NCBI GenBank assembly: GCA_023435825.1
Contig: JAEZMB010000222.1
Span: 1-26,225, forward strand
Direction: 5' to 3'
Source: Pseudomonadota bacterium
GTDB taxonomy: Bacteria > Desulfobacterota > Desulfovibrionia > Desulfovibrionales > Desulfovibrionaceae
DNA length: 26,225 nt
Position 1 is the stretch's first letter. Every line of letters begins with the position of its first letter. The position numbers were made by a program, and so were the translations under genes. Below, one piece after another: positions 1 through 8,094 of this stretch. Under the pieces are notes generated by a model. That model saw only the letters and a list, made by a program, of their open reading frames with translations. It was not told where the DNA came from and did no database searches.

Positions 1-41
1 GCGGAGCCCCGCTCTTCGCTCTTTGTTCTTCCTCTTCTCGT

Positions 42-1136
42 CTACTTTTTCTTGGCGTCGAAGCCCGCCACGATGTTGTCCTGGACGCGCGACAGGTAAT
101 ACGACAGCGGCAGGCTGACCACGGTCAGCAGGCACATGGCGGCGAAGGGATGCAGGCGGCCGCGCAGCAGATCGGCCCCATAGCCCAGGATGGGCTGGTG
201 GAGCAGATAGAAGCTGTAGGAGGTGGCGGCGGCCAGGGCAACCGCCGGCTTGGCTCCGATACGGGCCATGGCCGGCCAGACGAAAAGCGTTCCGGCCAGG
301 CCCAGGCAGGCGACGGTGAGCAGCATGTGGGCGGGCAGGGCCGGCAGCGAGCTTTTGAAGACGATGGCCAGGGGCAGGGCGGCGTAGGTGGCGGCCAGGA
401 AGCCGACGAGCCAGGTCGTGGGCACGCCGGTTTCCAGGTCACCCTGGCGCGGGGCGGCGGCCCGGGCCTTCCAGGCCATGGCGAAGGCCATGCCCAGGGC
501 GAATTCCGGCAGGCGGTAGGGCAGGTTGAAGTAGAGCATGTAGTCGAAAAGCGCGGCCGTGTCGCTGACCTTGGCCAGCAGCGACAGGACCAGCCACAGG
601 CCCCAGCCGGCCCCGACGCAGCCGGCGGCGGCCTTGGCCGGGCCATACTTTTCGAAAAGCTTCAGTAAAAGCGGGAAGGTCAGGTAGAACTGGGCGAGCA
701 GGCCCATCCACCACAGGGCCGGCTCCAGGCAGAAAAAGCGGGTGGGGTCGAAGGTCTGGACGAAAAAGAGCTTCTCGGCCACGCAGGCTCCGAGCGCGGC
801 CAGAGGCATGGCCCCGGCCACCAGGGCCACCAGGCTCCACAGGGCCAGGGACAGGTAGTACTGCGGGGTGATGCGGCCAAAGCGGCGGCGGAAGAAGTCG
901 AAGTAGGCCATGGGCGGCTTGCCGCCCGGATTGGCGTGGGGCAAGGTGAGAACGAAGCCGGTGATGGCGTTGAAGACCACGACGCCGAGATAGCCTTGGC
1001 TCATGATGTCGCCGAGGATGGGGCCGAAGGGATTTTGCGCGCCGCAGTCGGGCAGCACGGTCCAGACGTGGTAGAAGAAGATGGCGAACATGGCCAGAAC
1101 CCGGATGCTTTCGATCTGGGTGACGCGGCGCTGCAT
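42..1136 (-). CDS. Acyltransferase 3 family membrane protein
   Basis: Integral membrane protein of 364 residues resembling the acyltransferase-3 (OafA/YrhL) family, which transfers acyl groups, often acetyl, onto cell-surface or exported sugars. Near the N-terminus the segment ESIRVLAMFAIFFYHVW carries the family's Arg-x10-His pattern inside the first membrane helix. About ten hydrophobic segments follow, and the C-terminal part has the SYSFYLLHQP stretch typical of the family. The open frame runs much further upstream, but the ATG at 1136 is preferred because AAGGAAG lies just before it and homology begins there. It is divergent from the metallo-beta-lactamase-fold gene, with about 120 bases between them. 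The substrate cannot be told from sequence. Confidence 0.88.
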   Translation of the reverse strand: MQRRVTQIESIRVLAMFAIFFYHVWTVLPDCGAQNPFGPILGDIMSQGYLGVVVFNAITGFVLTLPHANPGGKPPMAYFDFFRRRFGRITPQYYLSLALWSLVALVAGAMPLAALGACVAEKLFFVQTFDPTRFFCLEPALWWMGLLAQFYLTFPLLLKLFEKYGPAKAAAGCVGAGWGLWLVLSLLAKVSDTAALFDYMLYFNLPYRLPEFALGMAFAMAWKARAAAPRQGDLETGVPTTWLVGFLAATYAALPLAIVFKSSLPALPAHMLLTVACLGLAGTLFVWPAMARIGAKPAVALAAATSYSFYLLHQPILGYGADLLRGRLHPFAAMCLLTVVSLPLSYYLSRVQDNIVAGFDAKKK

Positions 1137-1196
1137 GAGGGCTTCCTTTGCTGTTTGGGGTGCGACGGGCGCGCCGGGCCTGCGGCGCGGGATGTT

Positions 1197-1212
1197 AAAG
1201 TCCCATGACTTT
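1197..1212. promoter_or_regulatory. Small inverted repeat in the divergent intergenic region
   Basis: AAAGTC-CCAT-GACTTT is a 6-bp inverted repeat in the 120-base gap between two divergent genes, within an AT-richer stretch. It could be an operator or chance; no clear -35/-10 pair was found. Confidence 0.25.
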
Positions 1213-1256
1213 GGCGAAAAGCGGAAAATATTGCAAGGTTGCGGAGGTTGTCGGCC

Positions 1257-2036
1257 ATGCGGGTGGTTTTTGTGGGCGTGGGCGAGGCGTTTGACGAGGG
1301 GCTGGCCAACACGAGCCTTTTCGTGGCCGGCCTTGCCGGCGAGTCGCGGCGCACGGTCTTGCTGGACTGCGGCTTCACGGCGGCTGCGGCCTTTTTCGCC
1401 TGTCCGGCCATTGCCCCGGCCGATCGCCGGGAAGGGCCGGACGCGGTCTGGATATCCCATTTCCACGGCGACCATTTCCTGGGCCTGCCCTGGTTGATCG
1501 CCCGGCTCCACGAGCAGGGTAGGGCGCGGCCGCTTGTTGTTCATAGCGGCACGGGCGTGGCGGCCAAGGTGTTGGCGGCATTGGATCTGGCCTATCCGAA
1601 CCTGCGGGAGAAGCTGGCTTTCGAGATTGTCGGGATCGAGGCCCGGCCGGGCGAGGCTTTCGAACTGGCCGGCTTTGGCGCCCGGACGGCCCTGACCGGG
1701 CACGGCGCGCCGTGTCTGGGGCTGCGCCTCGAAACGCGCCTTGGGGCGCTGTATTACGGCGGCGACGGGCCGATGACGGCCAAGGGGCTGGAGTTGGCCT
1801 CGGGGTGTTCTTTGGCGGTGCTGGAAGCGTATGGCCTGGAAGCGGGCGTGCCGGGCCATGGTTGCGTGCCGGAAGCCGTGGAAGCGGCCGAAGCGGCCTG
1901 GGTCGAGGCCTTGGCCGTGGTCCATGTGCGGCGTGAGGTGCGCCGGGAGCGCGGCGACGCCATCCGCCGGATGCTCACCGACGCCTCGATCCGGGCGTTT
2001 CTGCCCGAGCCGGGGGAGGTGTTCGAAGCTTCCTAG
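1257..2036 (+). CDS. Metallo-beta-lactamase-fold hydrolase (RNase Z-like)
   Basis: Protein of 259 residues with the metallo-beta-lactamase fold. The metal-binding motif HFHGDH is at residues 68-73, after a strand ending in LLDCG. Later metal-site candidates are the His in the LTGHGAPCLGLR stretch and the Asp in YYGGDG. This order and the short C-terminus resemble RNase Z/AtsA-like members. The start chosen is the ATG at 1257, because GGAGGT lies eight bases upstream; a TTG at 1239 is in frame but overlaps that ribosome binding site. The substrate (RNA, phosphodiester or other ester) is unknown. It is followed within about 40 bases by a convergent gene. Confidence 0.82.
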   Translation: MRVVFVGVGEAFDEGLANTSLFVAGLAGESRRTVLLDCGFTAAAAFFACPAIAPADRREGPDAVWISHFHGDHFLGLPWLIARLHEQGRARPLVVHSGTGVAAKVLAALDLAYPNLREKLAFEIVGIEARPGEAFELAGFGARTALTGHGAPCLGLRLETRLGALYYGGDGPMTAKGLELASGCSLAVLEAYGLEAGVPGHGCVPEAVEAAEAAWVEALAVVHVRREVRRERGDAIRRMLTDASIRAFLPEPGEVFEAS

Positions 2037-2059
2037 GGCGTATTCCCGGCGATACGCCC
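2036..2059. terminator. Hairpin between convergent genes
   Basis: An 8-bp perfect stem (GGGCGTAT / ATACGCCC) with an 8-base loop fills most of the 41-base gap between the convergent hydrolase and L,D-transpeptidase genes. There is no T-tract on either side, so a bidirectional terminator role is inferred from position. Confidence 0.4.
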
Positions 2060-2077
2060 CAACAGAAGGGCGTGCGG

Positions 2078-3133
2078 CTAGTTCGAGGCGCTGCCCTGGG
2101 CCGAGTCGCCGACCACGAGGTAGCTGCCCGGATGGGAGACCGGGGCGCGGTCGCGGCGCAGCAGCCACATGTCGCGCTCCTTGTCCGTGGCCGCGATCTG
2201 CTCATAGTGGCGGTCGAGGATGGAACGGTTGTCGAGAAAGGCGTTGGCCGCCGCCGACACCCGCACGCAGCCCTTGGAATCCGGGCCGCCCAGGCGCGGT
2301 TCGCCCTGATCCGGGTCGGTGGCGTGCATTAAAAGGCGCATCTGGCTGTCGTAGACGCCCTGGCGGAACTGGCGCGGGGCCTGCTGGTAGCCGAAATCCC
2401 ACACCCGGCTGCCGCGCGCGCCAAGGCCGCGCCAACCCTTGCTGTTTTTCGTGCCCTCGGCCCGGTAGCCCCAGTTTTCGGGCAGATGCTCGAACACGCC
2501 CACGGGCGTAATAAACGAGTCTTCCCGGGGCCGCAGCTTGCCCGAGGAGATGAAATCCGCGCCGACAAAGGCCACGCGCTTGGCCTGCGCGTCGTAGTAG
2601 GCCAGAAGCAGCAGTTGGGTGGCCGGGTTGCGGTCGGCGTAGACGAAATACTGGCTGGCCGAGAGATCGGCGTTGGCCGCTTGCAGCCGGGCCAGGGCGT
2701 CGGCCCGGGCGGCGTCGCGGTAGGCTTGGCCGGGGTCGGCCAGCAGCTCCAGATGGCGCTGGCCGGCCTTGCCGGAAAACCGGGCCATGGTCCGGGCCGT
2801 GACCGCCTCGGCGAACTGCCGGCCGACTTCAAGGAGTTCCTGGCGCACGGCGGCATCGGCCACGGCGGCGGCTTCGGCCTCGTAAAAGGGCGAGGCCTTG
2901 GCCGGCGCGGCGGCGGTGGGCGTGGCGGCCGGCTTGTCCTTGGCCGCCAGGGCCAGGCCCGGCAGCGCGGACGTCAGCAGGACGGCCAAAAGCCCGGCCA
3001 CGGCCAATGGGCCGGCCAGGAAAACGATCGCCTGACGAAAAAGCGGGCCTCCCGTCCGAGGGAAACCCGCTTCGTGAGCCTTGGGGCGAGACACGCCGGA
3101 AACGGCGCTAGAAGACCCGGCGGCCTCCCGCAT
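2078..3133 (-). CDS. L,D-transpeptidase (YkuD-type) family protein, membrane-anchored
   Basis: Protein of 351 residues. A hydrophobic segment at about 34-64 looks like a signal anchor or signal peptide, followed by an Ala/Pro-rich linker and a helical middle region. The C-terminal half carries a YkuD-like catalytic site: His270 in LLMHATD and SKGCVRVS at 286-293, with Cys289 the likely nucleophile. Such enzymes form or remodel 3-3 peptidoglycan cross-links or attach proteins to the wall in the periplasm. The ATG at 3133 is chosen for its upstream GGAG; the frame extends further but runs antiparallel over the neighbour in a poor reading frame. It overlaps the end of the NlpC/P60 gene by 26 bases, so the two are probably translated together. 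Confidence 0.85.
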   Translation of the reverse strand: MREAAGSSSAVSGVSRPKAHEAGFPRTGGPLFRQAIVFLAGPLAVAGLLAVLLTSALPGLALAAKDKPAATPTAAAPAKASPFYEAEAAAVADAAVRQELLEVGRQFAEAVTARTMARFSGKAGQRHLELLADPGQAYRDAARADALARLQAANADLSASQYFVYADRNPATQLLLLAYYDAQAKRVAFVGADFISSGKLRPREDSFITPVGVFEHLPENWGYRAEGTKNSKGWRGLGARGSRVWDFGYQQAPRQFRQGVYDSQMRLLMHATDPDQGEPRLGGPDSKGCVRVSAAANAFLDNRSILDRHYEQIAATDKERDMWLLRRDRAPVSHPGSYLVVGDSAQGSASN

Positions 3134-3830
3134 AATGCGTTCTCCAGTAATCTTCTTCGAGGTGGGAGATGGTGACGTTTTTGCCGCTGCTGGCGCTGTG
3201 GATGAACTTGCCGTCTTCCAGATAGATACCGACGTGATTGACGCCCCGTTTGGAGCGGAAGAAGACGAGATCGCCCTTGCGCAGATTGTTTTTGGCCACC
3301 ATGGAACCCACCTGATACTGCTCCCGGGAGGAGCGGGGGAGATGGATGCCGTAGCGGTTGAAGACCCAGGTGGTGAAACCGGAACAGTCGAATCCGGAGT
3401 TGGGGTCGCAACCGCCGGAACGGTAGCGCGTGCCGAGCTGGGTGTGGGCGGTGCGCAGCATGCGGTCATAGACGCCGCCTTTGCGCTGCACCGAGGTCAG
3501 CTCGAAAAGGTTGTCGCTGATGAGCTTGTCCGGCGAGGCCGCGGCCTGCATACGGGGGGCCGGCGCGGCGTTGGGAGCCGGCGTGGAGCCGCCCTGGTCG
3601 AACAGGTTGCCGGTGATGAGGTTGTTCTCGGCGGCGGCGATGAGCTGGGCTTCGTGGTCGCCGGCGACCAGGAAGTTGTTGCGGGCGTTAAAGCCCTGGT
3701 AGTCTTCGAAATTGTAGGAGTAGGTTTTGGGTTTCGAGGTGCACCCGGCCAGGGCGAGGGCCAGGACCGCCATGACGACGTAGGGTTTGAGCTTGGTTAG
3801 GCCTTTGGCGTGTGCGCGCGCGTCGGTCAA
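3108..3830 (-). CDS. NlpC/P60 family lipoprotein, probable peptidoglycan endopeptidase
   Basis: Lipoprotein of 240 residues with an NlpC/P60 cysteine-peptidase domain at about 122-240. The N-terminal signal ends in the lipobox LAGC (Cys30), followed by Thr, which fits outer-membrane sorting. Catalytic residues visible are Cys149 in FDCSGF, His199 in VNHVGIYL and His211 in KFIHSAS. Such enzymes cleave stem peptides in peptidoglycan. The start is probably TTG at 3830: a perfect AAGGAGG (3838-3844) sits seven bases before it, and this gives a normal-length lipoprotein signal. An ATG further upstream would add about 18 residues containing this ribosome binding site. First gene of a two-gene envelope operon with the L,D-transpeptidase. 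Confidence 0.9.
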   Translation of the reverse strand: MTDARAHAKGLTKLKPYVVMAVLALALAGCTSKPKTYSYNFEDYQGFNARNNFLVAGDHEAQLIAAAENNLITGNLFDQGGSTPAPNAAPAPRMQAAASPDKLISDNLFELTSVQRKGGVYDRMLRTAHTQLGTRYRSGGCDPNSGFDCSGFTTWVFNRYGIHLPRSSREQYQVGSMVAKNNLRKGDLVFFRSKRGVNHVGIYLEDGKFIHSASSGKNVTISHLEEDYWRTHYAGGRRVF

Positions 3831-3999
3831 AACGTTTCCTCCTTGCTGGAGTTGCCGGCCGGGGCCGCTTCCACGTTTCCGCATAAACCTTTCGGTTTCG
3901 TGGGGCCGCTTATCGCCTCGACAAGTGGGCCGGATTCAGGCCCGCTCGGGACGATATTTTCGTTTGCATCGCCGGATACAGTTTCGAAAGGTAGATTTC

Positions 4000-4041
4000 C
4001 GTTTAAAAGCTTCAAAAATCCGCGTCAAGGTTATTTTGACA
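4000..4041. promoter_or_regulatory. AT-rich intergenic region with promoter-like hexamers
   Basis: The 289-base gap between divergent genes (3831-4119) is clearly more AT-rich near 3950-4060. On the minus strand TTGACG (4023-4028) is followed after 17 bases by a weak TAAACG, a possible promoter for the lipoprotein gene. On the plus strand TTGACA at 4036-4041 has no good -10 partner. GTCAA/TTGAC at 4024-4040 also forms a small inverted repeat. Confidence 0.35.
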
Positions 4042-4119
4042 ATTTAATAAACTGAAATCTCCTTTCGAGCGCTTTCCGGCCCTTGTCCGGGAAGCGGAAA
4101 TGGGGAACACTCGGCGGAA

Positions 4120-5709
4120 ATGGCAAACGTTTTTTACCTTGCCGGGCCGGGCGGACAGCGGGCCGTGACGGCTCGCCCTGGCGACACGTTGGCCCGGGCG
4201 CTTTTCCGGGCCGGCTTTTTCGTGGGCGTGCCCCTGTGCGCCGGCCTTGGCCGTTGCGGCCGCTGCCGGGCGCGCTTCGTGGCCGATGCGCCACCGCCTC
4301 TGCCGGCCGAGTTGCGTCGCCTTTCCCCGGACGAACTGGCCGGCGGCTGGCGCTTGGCCTGCCTGCATCCGGCCCGGGGCGGCGAACAGGTGGAATTGCC
4401 CCAAGACGCGGACGCTGCGGCCGCGTCCCCTGTCGCGCCGCGGTCCGCCGCCGTCGGCGACGGCCCCCTGGGCCTGGCCGTGGACCTCGGCACCACCGGC
4501 CTGGCCGTGGACCTCGGCACCACCGGCCTGGCCTGGCGGCTGGTCTCCCTGGCCGACGGCACTATCGCGGCCGAGGGGCGCGGGGTCAATCCCCAGCTCG
4601 GGGCCGGGGCCGAGGTGGTCTCGCGTCTGGCCTTCGCCCTGGAACCCGGCGGCGGCGACTATCTGCGCCGGCTGGTTGTGGACGAATTGCGCCGACTGGC
4701 CGCCCCGGCCGGCCCCAGGCTTGCCGCCCTGTGCGTGGCCGGCAATTCCGTCATGATGTCGATTTTATGCGACAAGCCCTTGGACGGCCTGGCCCGGGCT
4801 CCCTATGGGCTTTCGTGGCGCGGCGACAGCCTGGAACGCCTTGATTCCGGCCTGCCGCCGGCCTATGTGCCGCCGCTTTTCAGTCCCTTTGTCGGCGCCG
4901 ACATCACCGCCGGCCTGACGGCCCTGGTGCGGCGCGCTCCGGCCTATCCCTTTCTGCTGGCCGATCTGGGCACCAACGCCGAGATGGTGCTGGCCCTAGC
5001 CCCGGACCGCTATCTGGCGGCCAGCGCTCCGCTGGGGCCGGCCCTGGAAGGCGTGGGGCTATCCCAGGGGGCCATGGCCGGGCCGGGGGTGGCCGTGGCT
5101 TTCGAACTGACGCCCGCCGGCATCCTGCCGGAATTTTTCGACCCCGGCCATTCCGGAGCGCCGCGCGGCATTGCCGGACCGGGCTATCTGTCCCTGACCG
5201 CGCGCCTGGTCGAGCAGCAAATCCTTGACGTGGACGGCCGATTCGCTACAACCCCGGCCGCGACTCCGCTTGGCCGGCGTCTGGCCGCCCGGGTCGGACA
5301 CGCCCACGGCGAACCGTATTTCGAAACCGCCGGCTGCCGGCTGCCGGCGGGCGATGTCGAGGAACTGCTCAAGGTCAAGGCGGCCTGCAATCTGGCCGTT
5401 TCGGCGCTTCTGGCCGCTGCCGGCCTGGCTACGGCCGATCTGGCCTCGGTGTATCTGGCCGGGGCGTTCGGCGCGGCCGTGTCGCCGGCCGACCTCGAAA
5501 CCCTTGGCTTTTTGCCGCCCGGACTGGCCGGGCGCACCCATGCGGCCGGCAACCTGTCCCTGGCCGGGGCGGCGCTTTTTCTGATCGATGCCCAAAGCCG
5601 CCGTCAGGCGGCCGAACTTGTCGCCCACACCACACTCGTTCCCCTGGTCGACGCCGCTGATTCCGGCAAGGCCTTCATCCAAAGGATGGTTTTTTCCTAT
5701 GTCCCCTGA
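4120..5709 (+). CDS. RACo-like [2Fe-2S]/ASKHA-domain protein (DUF4445 type)
   Basis: Protein of 529 residues joining an N-terminal plant-type [2Fe-2S] ferredoxin domain (Cys40, Cys46, Cys49, Cys81) to an ASKHA ATPase-like domain. This is the architecture of reductive activators of corrinoid proteins (RACo), which use ATP to reduce Co(II) in methyl-transfer proteins. Visible ASKHA parts are the phosphate-1 loop DLGTTG, a second loop LADLGTNAEM near 290, and a YLAGAFG stretch near 448. The phosphate-1 segment is present twice in tandem (see separate entry), which is abnormal. No corrinoid protein or methyltransferase partner gene is in the window, so the target is unknown. The ATG at 4120 starts the ferredoxin domain. 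The stop overlaps the next gene by 11 bases. Confidence 0.85.
   Translation: MANVFYLAGPGGQRAVTARPGDTLARALFRAGFFVGVPLCAGLGRCGRCRARFVADAPPPLPAELRRLSPDELAGGWRLACLHPARGGEQVELPQDADAAAASPVAPRSAAVGDGPLGLAVDLGTTGLAVDLGTTGLAWRLVSLADGTIAAEGRGVNPQLGAGAEVVSRLAFALEPGGGDYLRRLVVDELRRLAAPAGPRLAALCVAGNSVMMSILCDKPLDGLARAPYGLSWRGDSLERLDSGLPPAYVPPLFSPFVGADITAGLTALVRRAPAYPFLLADLGTNAEMVLALAPDRYLAASAPLGPALEGVGLSQGAMAGPGVAVAFELTPAGILPEFFDPGHSGAPRGIAGPGYLSLTARLVEQQILDVDGRFATTPAATPLGRRLAARVGHAHGEPYFETAGCRLPAGDVEELLKVKAACNLAVSALLAAAGLATADLASVYLAGAFGAAVSPADLETLGFLPPGLAGRTHAAGNLSLAGAALFLIDAQSRRQAAELVAHTTLVPLVDAADSGKAFIQRMVFSYVP
4471..4533 (+). repeat. In-frame 27-bp tandem duplication of the ATP-binding loop
   Basis: A 27-base unit encoding GLAVDLGTT occurs twice with no mismatch (4471-4497 and 4498-4524), followed by nine more matching bases (GLA). 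It duplicates residues 118-126 as 127-135, exactly the ASKHA phosphate-1 motif. The reading frame is kept. Perfect identity suggests a very recent slippage event or an assembly artefact. Confidence 0.95.
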
Positions 5710-7174
5710 CGCCGCCGCCGCGCCGGCCCGTCCCGGCGCCAAGCGCCTGCTTGCGCCTCTGTCCCCGGACGTCCGTGCCCGGCTCGAAGCCTATCCCGAA
5801 CTGCTGCGAAAGGCCCTGCCGCTGCGCCCGGGCCTGGTGCGCGAACTGCCCAAGGTCGTGCGCGAGCTGTCCTTGTCGCTGACCGCCGAACGCGAAGGCG
5901 GCCCCCGGCCGGGCTATCTCAGCGACCCCCGCGTGCTCTCGGCCTATCTTTGGTACTATCTGCCCTGGAACCTCGTGCGCCTGTCGCGTCTGCTTCCCGG
6001 CCTCGACCTCGACATCCCCGACGGCGGGGTGGTCTGCGACCTCGGCAGCGGCCCCCTGACCTTCATCCAGGCCCTGTGGCTGTCGCGGCCCGATCTGCGC
6101 AAGCGGCGGCTGCGCATCACCTGCGTGGACCGCTCCAAGCGGGCCCTGGAACTGGGATTAGCGCTTTTTGCCGAACTGGCAGGCTTTGATCCCACCCACC
6201 CGGACGCGCCCTGGCGCATCCGCGTCACCCGAGGCGAATACTGGCAGGGGTTGACCGACGGGGCCGATCTCGTGGCCATGGTCAACGTGGCCAACGAACT
6301 GGCCGGCAAGGTCCGCGAGCCGCTGGACGAACGCATGGAGCGGGTGGCCGCCCAACTTTCCGAAAGCCTCGTGCCCGGCGGCCGGGTGCTGGTGGTCGAA
6401 CCCGGCACGCGCCTGGGCTGGCGTTGTCTGCTCGGCATGCGCCAAGCCTTTGTCGAGATGGACATGGATATTGCCGCGCCCTGTCCCCACCGCGAGGAGT
6501 GCGTGCTCCTGGCCGGGCGCACCCGGGCCTGGTGCCATTTTACCATGTCGCCGGTGGGCGCGCCCCGCTGGCTGACCGCCTTTTCCGAGCGGGCCGGCCT
6601 GGGCAAGGAGCGCCTGAGCCTGTCCTTCCTGCTGGCCCGAAAGGCCCGGCCGGCCCCCATGGCCGGCGGGGTCCGGGTGGTGTCCGGGGCCTTTTCCCTG
6701 GCCGACGTGGCGGGCAGCGCCGTCTACGGCTGCTCGGCTTCCGGGTTGCTGGTGCTGTGCGCCCCGGACCGCCGTCCGCCCGCCCCGGGCGATCTGCTGG
6801 CCGTGGATGTGCCGGCCGGCGCGCCCCTTGACCCCAAAAGCGGCGCGCCCCGCGTCATGCTCGCCCCGGACCCGTCCGGCGAACTTCCGGCGCAACCAAG
6901 GGCCGCGACCGGCCGTAACCCTGCCCCCTCGGACAAGGCGGTTCGTGGCCAGGACCGGCGTTCCGGTTCGGCCAAGGCCGGAACTGGTTCCCGGGAGGAG
7001 AAGGGCGGCAAGCGACGCCCTCGGCCGGGCGGCGCTCCCGGCGCGTCCGGTCCGGCCGGCTCGTCCGGGCCGTCGCGTCAGGCTCCGACGGGAAAGCCGT
7101 CTCGTCCGGCTTCCAAGGGCCAATCCTCGGGATCGGGCAAGCCGGGCCGGCCGCCTCGCTCGCGCCGGGACTGA
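5699..7174 (+). CDS. Rsm22-like SAM-dependent methyltransferase family protein
   Basis: Protein of 491 residues matching the Rsm22 family of ribosome-associated methyltransferase-like proteins. A SAM-binding signature VCDLGSGPL is at 112-120, followed by ITCVDRS near 140 and VVEPGTR near 232. Four cysteines, Cys262 and Cys268 in CPHREEC, Cys279 in WCHF and Cys345 in YGCS, are placed like the iron-sulfur ligands I recall for the mitochondrial homologue METTL17. The last ~100 residues are low-complexity, rich in Gly, Pro, Ser, Arg and Lys, probably a disordered basic tail that could bind RNA. The ATG at 5699 overlaps the preceding gene by 11 bases (ATGTCCCCTGA), suggesting coupled translation. 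Whether it is catalytic or an assembly factor is not shown. Confidence 0.82.
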   Translation: MSPDAAAAPARPGAKRLLAPLSPDVRARLEAYPELLRKALPLRPGLVRELPKVVRELSLSLTAEREGGPRPGYLSDPRVLSAYLWYYLPWNLVRLSRLLPGLDLDIPDGGVVCDLGSGPLTFIQALWLSRPDLRKRRLRITCVDRSKRALELGLALFAELAGFDPTHPDAPWRIRVTRGEYWQGLTDGADLVAMVNVANELAGKVREPLDERMERVAAQLSESLVPGGRVLVVEPGTRLGWRCLLGMRQAFVEMDMDIAAPCPHREECVLLAGRTRAWCHFTMSPVGAPRWLTAFSERAGLGKERLSLSFLLARKARPAPMAGGVRVVSGAFSLADVAGSAVYGCSASGLLVLCAPDRRPPAPGDLLAVDVPAGAPLDPKSGAPRVMLAPDPSGELPAQPRAATGRNPAPSDKAVRGQDRRSGSAKAGTGSREEKGGKRRPRPGGAPGASGPAGSSGPSRQAPTGKPSRPASKGQSSGSGKPGRPPRSRRD

Positions 7175-7268
7175 CCGCCGTTTGCGCCTTGGCGCTGGGG
7201 GAATTTGGTTTTTTCGGGCTTGCCCCCGGACGCAGGCAAGGGGGCCGGTGACGGCAGGTTTCGTTGCG

Positions 7269-7313
7269 GCGACCGGGCCAGGCTGTCCGAAAAGGGGAGC
7301 GCGGCCCGGTCGC
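7269..7313. repeat. 11-bp inverted repeat upstream of rfbC
   Basis: GCGACCGGGCC (7269-7279) and its exact complement (7303-7313) are separated by 23 bases in the 241-base gap between the Rsm22-like gene and rfbC. There is no T-tract. It could end the upstream transcript, serve as an operator, or form a leader hairpin. Confidence 0.6.
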
Positions 7314-7415
7314 AAGGCCGCGACGGTTGTTGTCCAAGGCCGTGAAATACGTTAGAAGCGCCCATTCATTCCGCATGGCCGAGCCTGTCGGCAAGCGTAG
7401 CAAAGGAGGTCCCGC

Positions 7416-7973
7416 GTGGAGGTGTCGCAAACCGGCATCCCGGGGCTTGTCGTGATCAAACCGAAAGTGTTCGGCGATCACCGGGGTTTTTTTCTGGAGA
7501 CCTACAGCCGGGAGGCTTACGCCAAGGCCGGTCTCAATTATGATTTCGTGCAGGACAACCACGCCCGCTCCGGCCCAAAGGGCGTGTTGCGGGGCCTGCA
7601 TTTTCAGCTGCCGCCCGCAACCCAGGCCAAGCTCGTCTGGGTGACCCGGGGGGCGGTCTACGACGTCGTGGTCGATTTGCGCCAAGGGTCGCCCACCTAT
7701 AAAAAGTGGTACGGCATCGAGCTTTCCGCCGACAATTTCCTGCGGTTCATGGTGCCCCGTGGCTTTGCCCACGGCTATGTGACCCTGACCGAGGACGCCG
7801 AATTCATGTACAAGGTCGATGCCCCTTACGCGCCCGAACTGGACGCCGGCATCGCCTGGGACGACCCGGACATCGGCATCACGTGGCCGGTCACCGATCC
7901 TGTCCTGTCCGAGAAGGACGCGATCCAGCCGCGTCTGGCCGCCGTGGGCTCGCCGTTCGTCTACGAGTCCTAG
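7416..7973 (+). CDS. rfbC: dTDP-4-dehydrorhamnose 3,5-epimerase
   Basis: Cupin-fold epimerase of 185 residues, the normal length for RmlC/RfbC. It converts dTDP-4-keto-6-deoxy-glucose to dTDP-4-keto-rhamnose on the way to dTDP-L-rhamnose for surface polysaccharide. Seen in the sequence: DHRGFFLETY at 21-30, VLRGLHFQ at 57-64 with the catalytic His62, FMVPRGFAHGY at 111-121, and the YKVDAPYAPELDAGIAWDDP stretch with conserved tyrosines. The start is GTG at 7416, preceded by a strong AAAGGAGGT at 7402-7410. The other dTDP-rhamnose genes (rfbA, rfbB, rfbD) are not in this window. The manC-type gene follows after 121 bases, so the two may form one surface-sugar unit. Confidence 0.95.
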   Translation: MEVSQTGIPGLVVIKPKVFGDHRGFFLETYSREAYAKAGLNYDFVQDNHARSGPKGVLRGLHFQLPPATQAKLVWVTRGAVYDVVVDLRQGSPTYKKWYGIELSADNFLRFMVPRGFAHGYVTLTEDAEFMYKVDAPYAPELDAGIAWDDPDIGITWPVTDPVLSEKDAIQPRLAAVGSPFVYES

Positions 7974-8094
7974 GGGGAACCTTGAAACGCGCCCATACTC
8001 TTCGAAAATACGCCGTTTCGAGAACTCTGCCGTCAACATCCGCATGTCCGCCGTTGGCAAGCTTGGCGCGGTGCGGACTGGAGAATTCGACGCT

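Noticed and set aside
1137..2168. N-terminal extension of the acyltransferase frame upstream of 1136
   Set aside because: The extension is Arg/Pro/Gly-rich, runs opposite the hydrolase gene, and a good ribosome binding site exists at the internal ATG.
4036..4041. A plus-strand promoter for the RACo-like gene at the perfect TTGACA
   Set aside because: No acceptable -10 hexamer is found 15-19 bases downstream.
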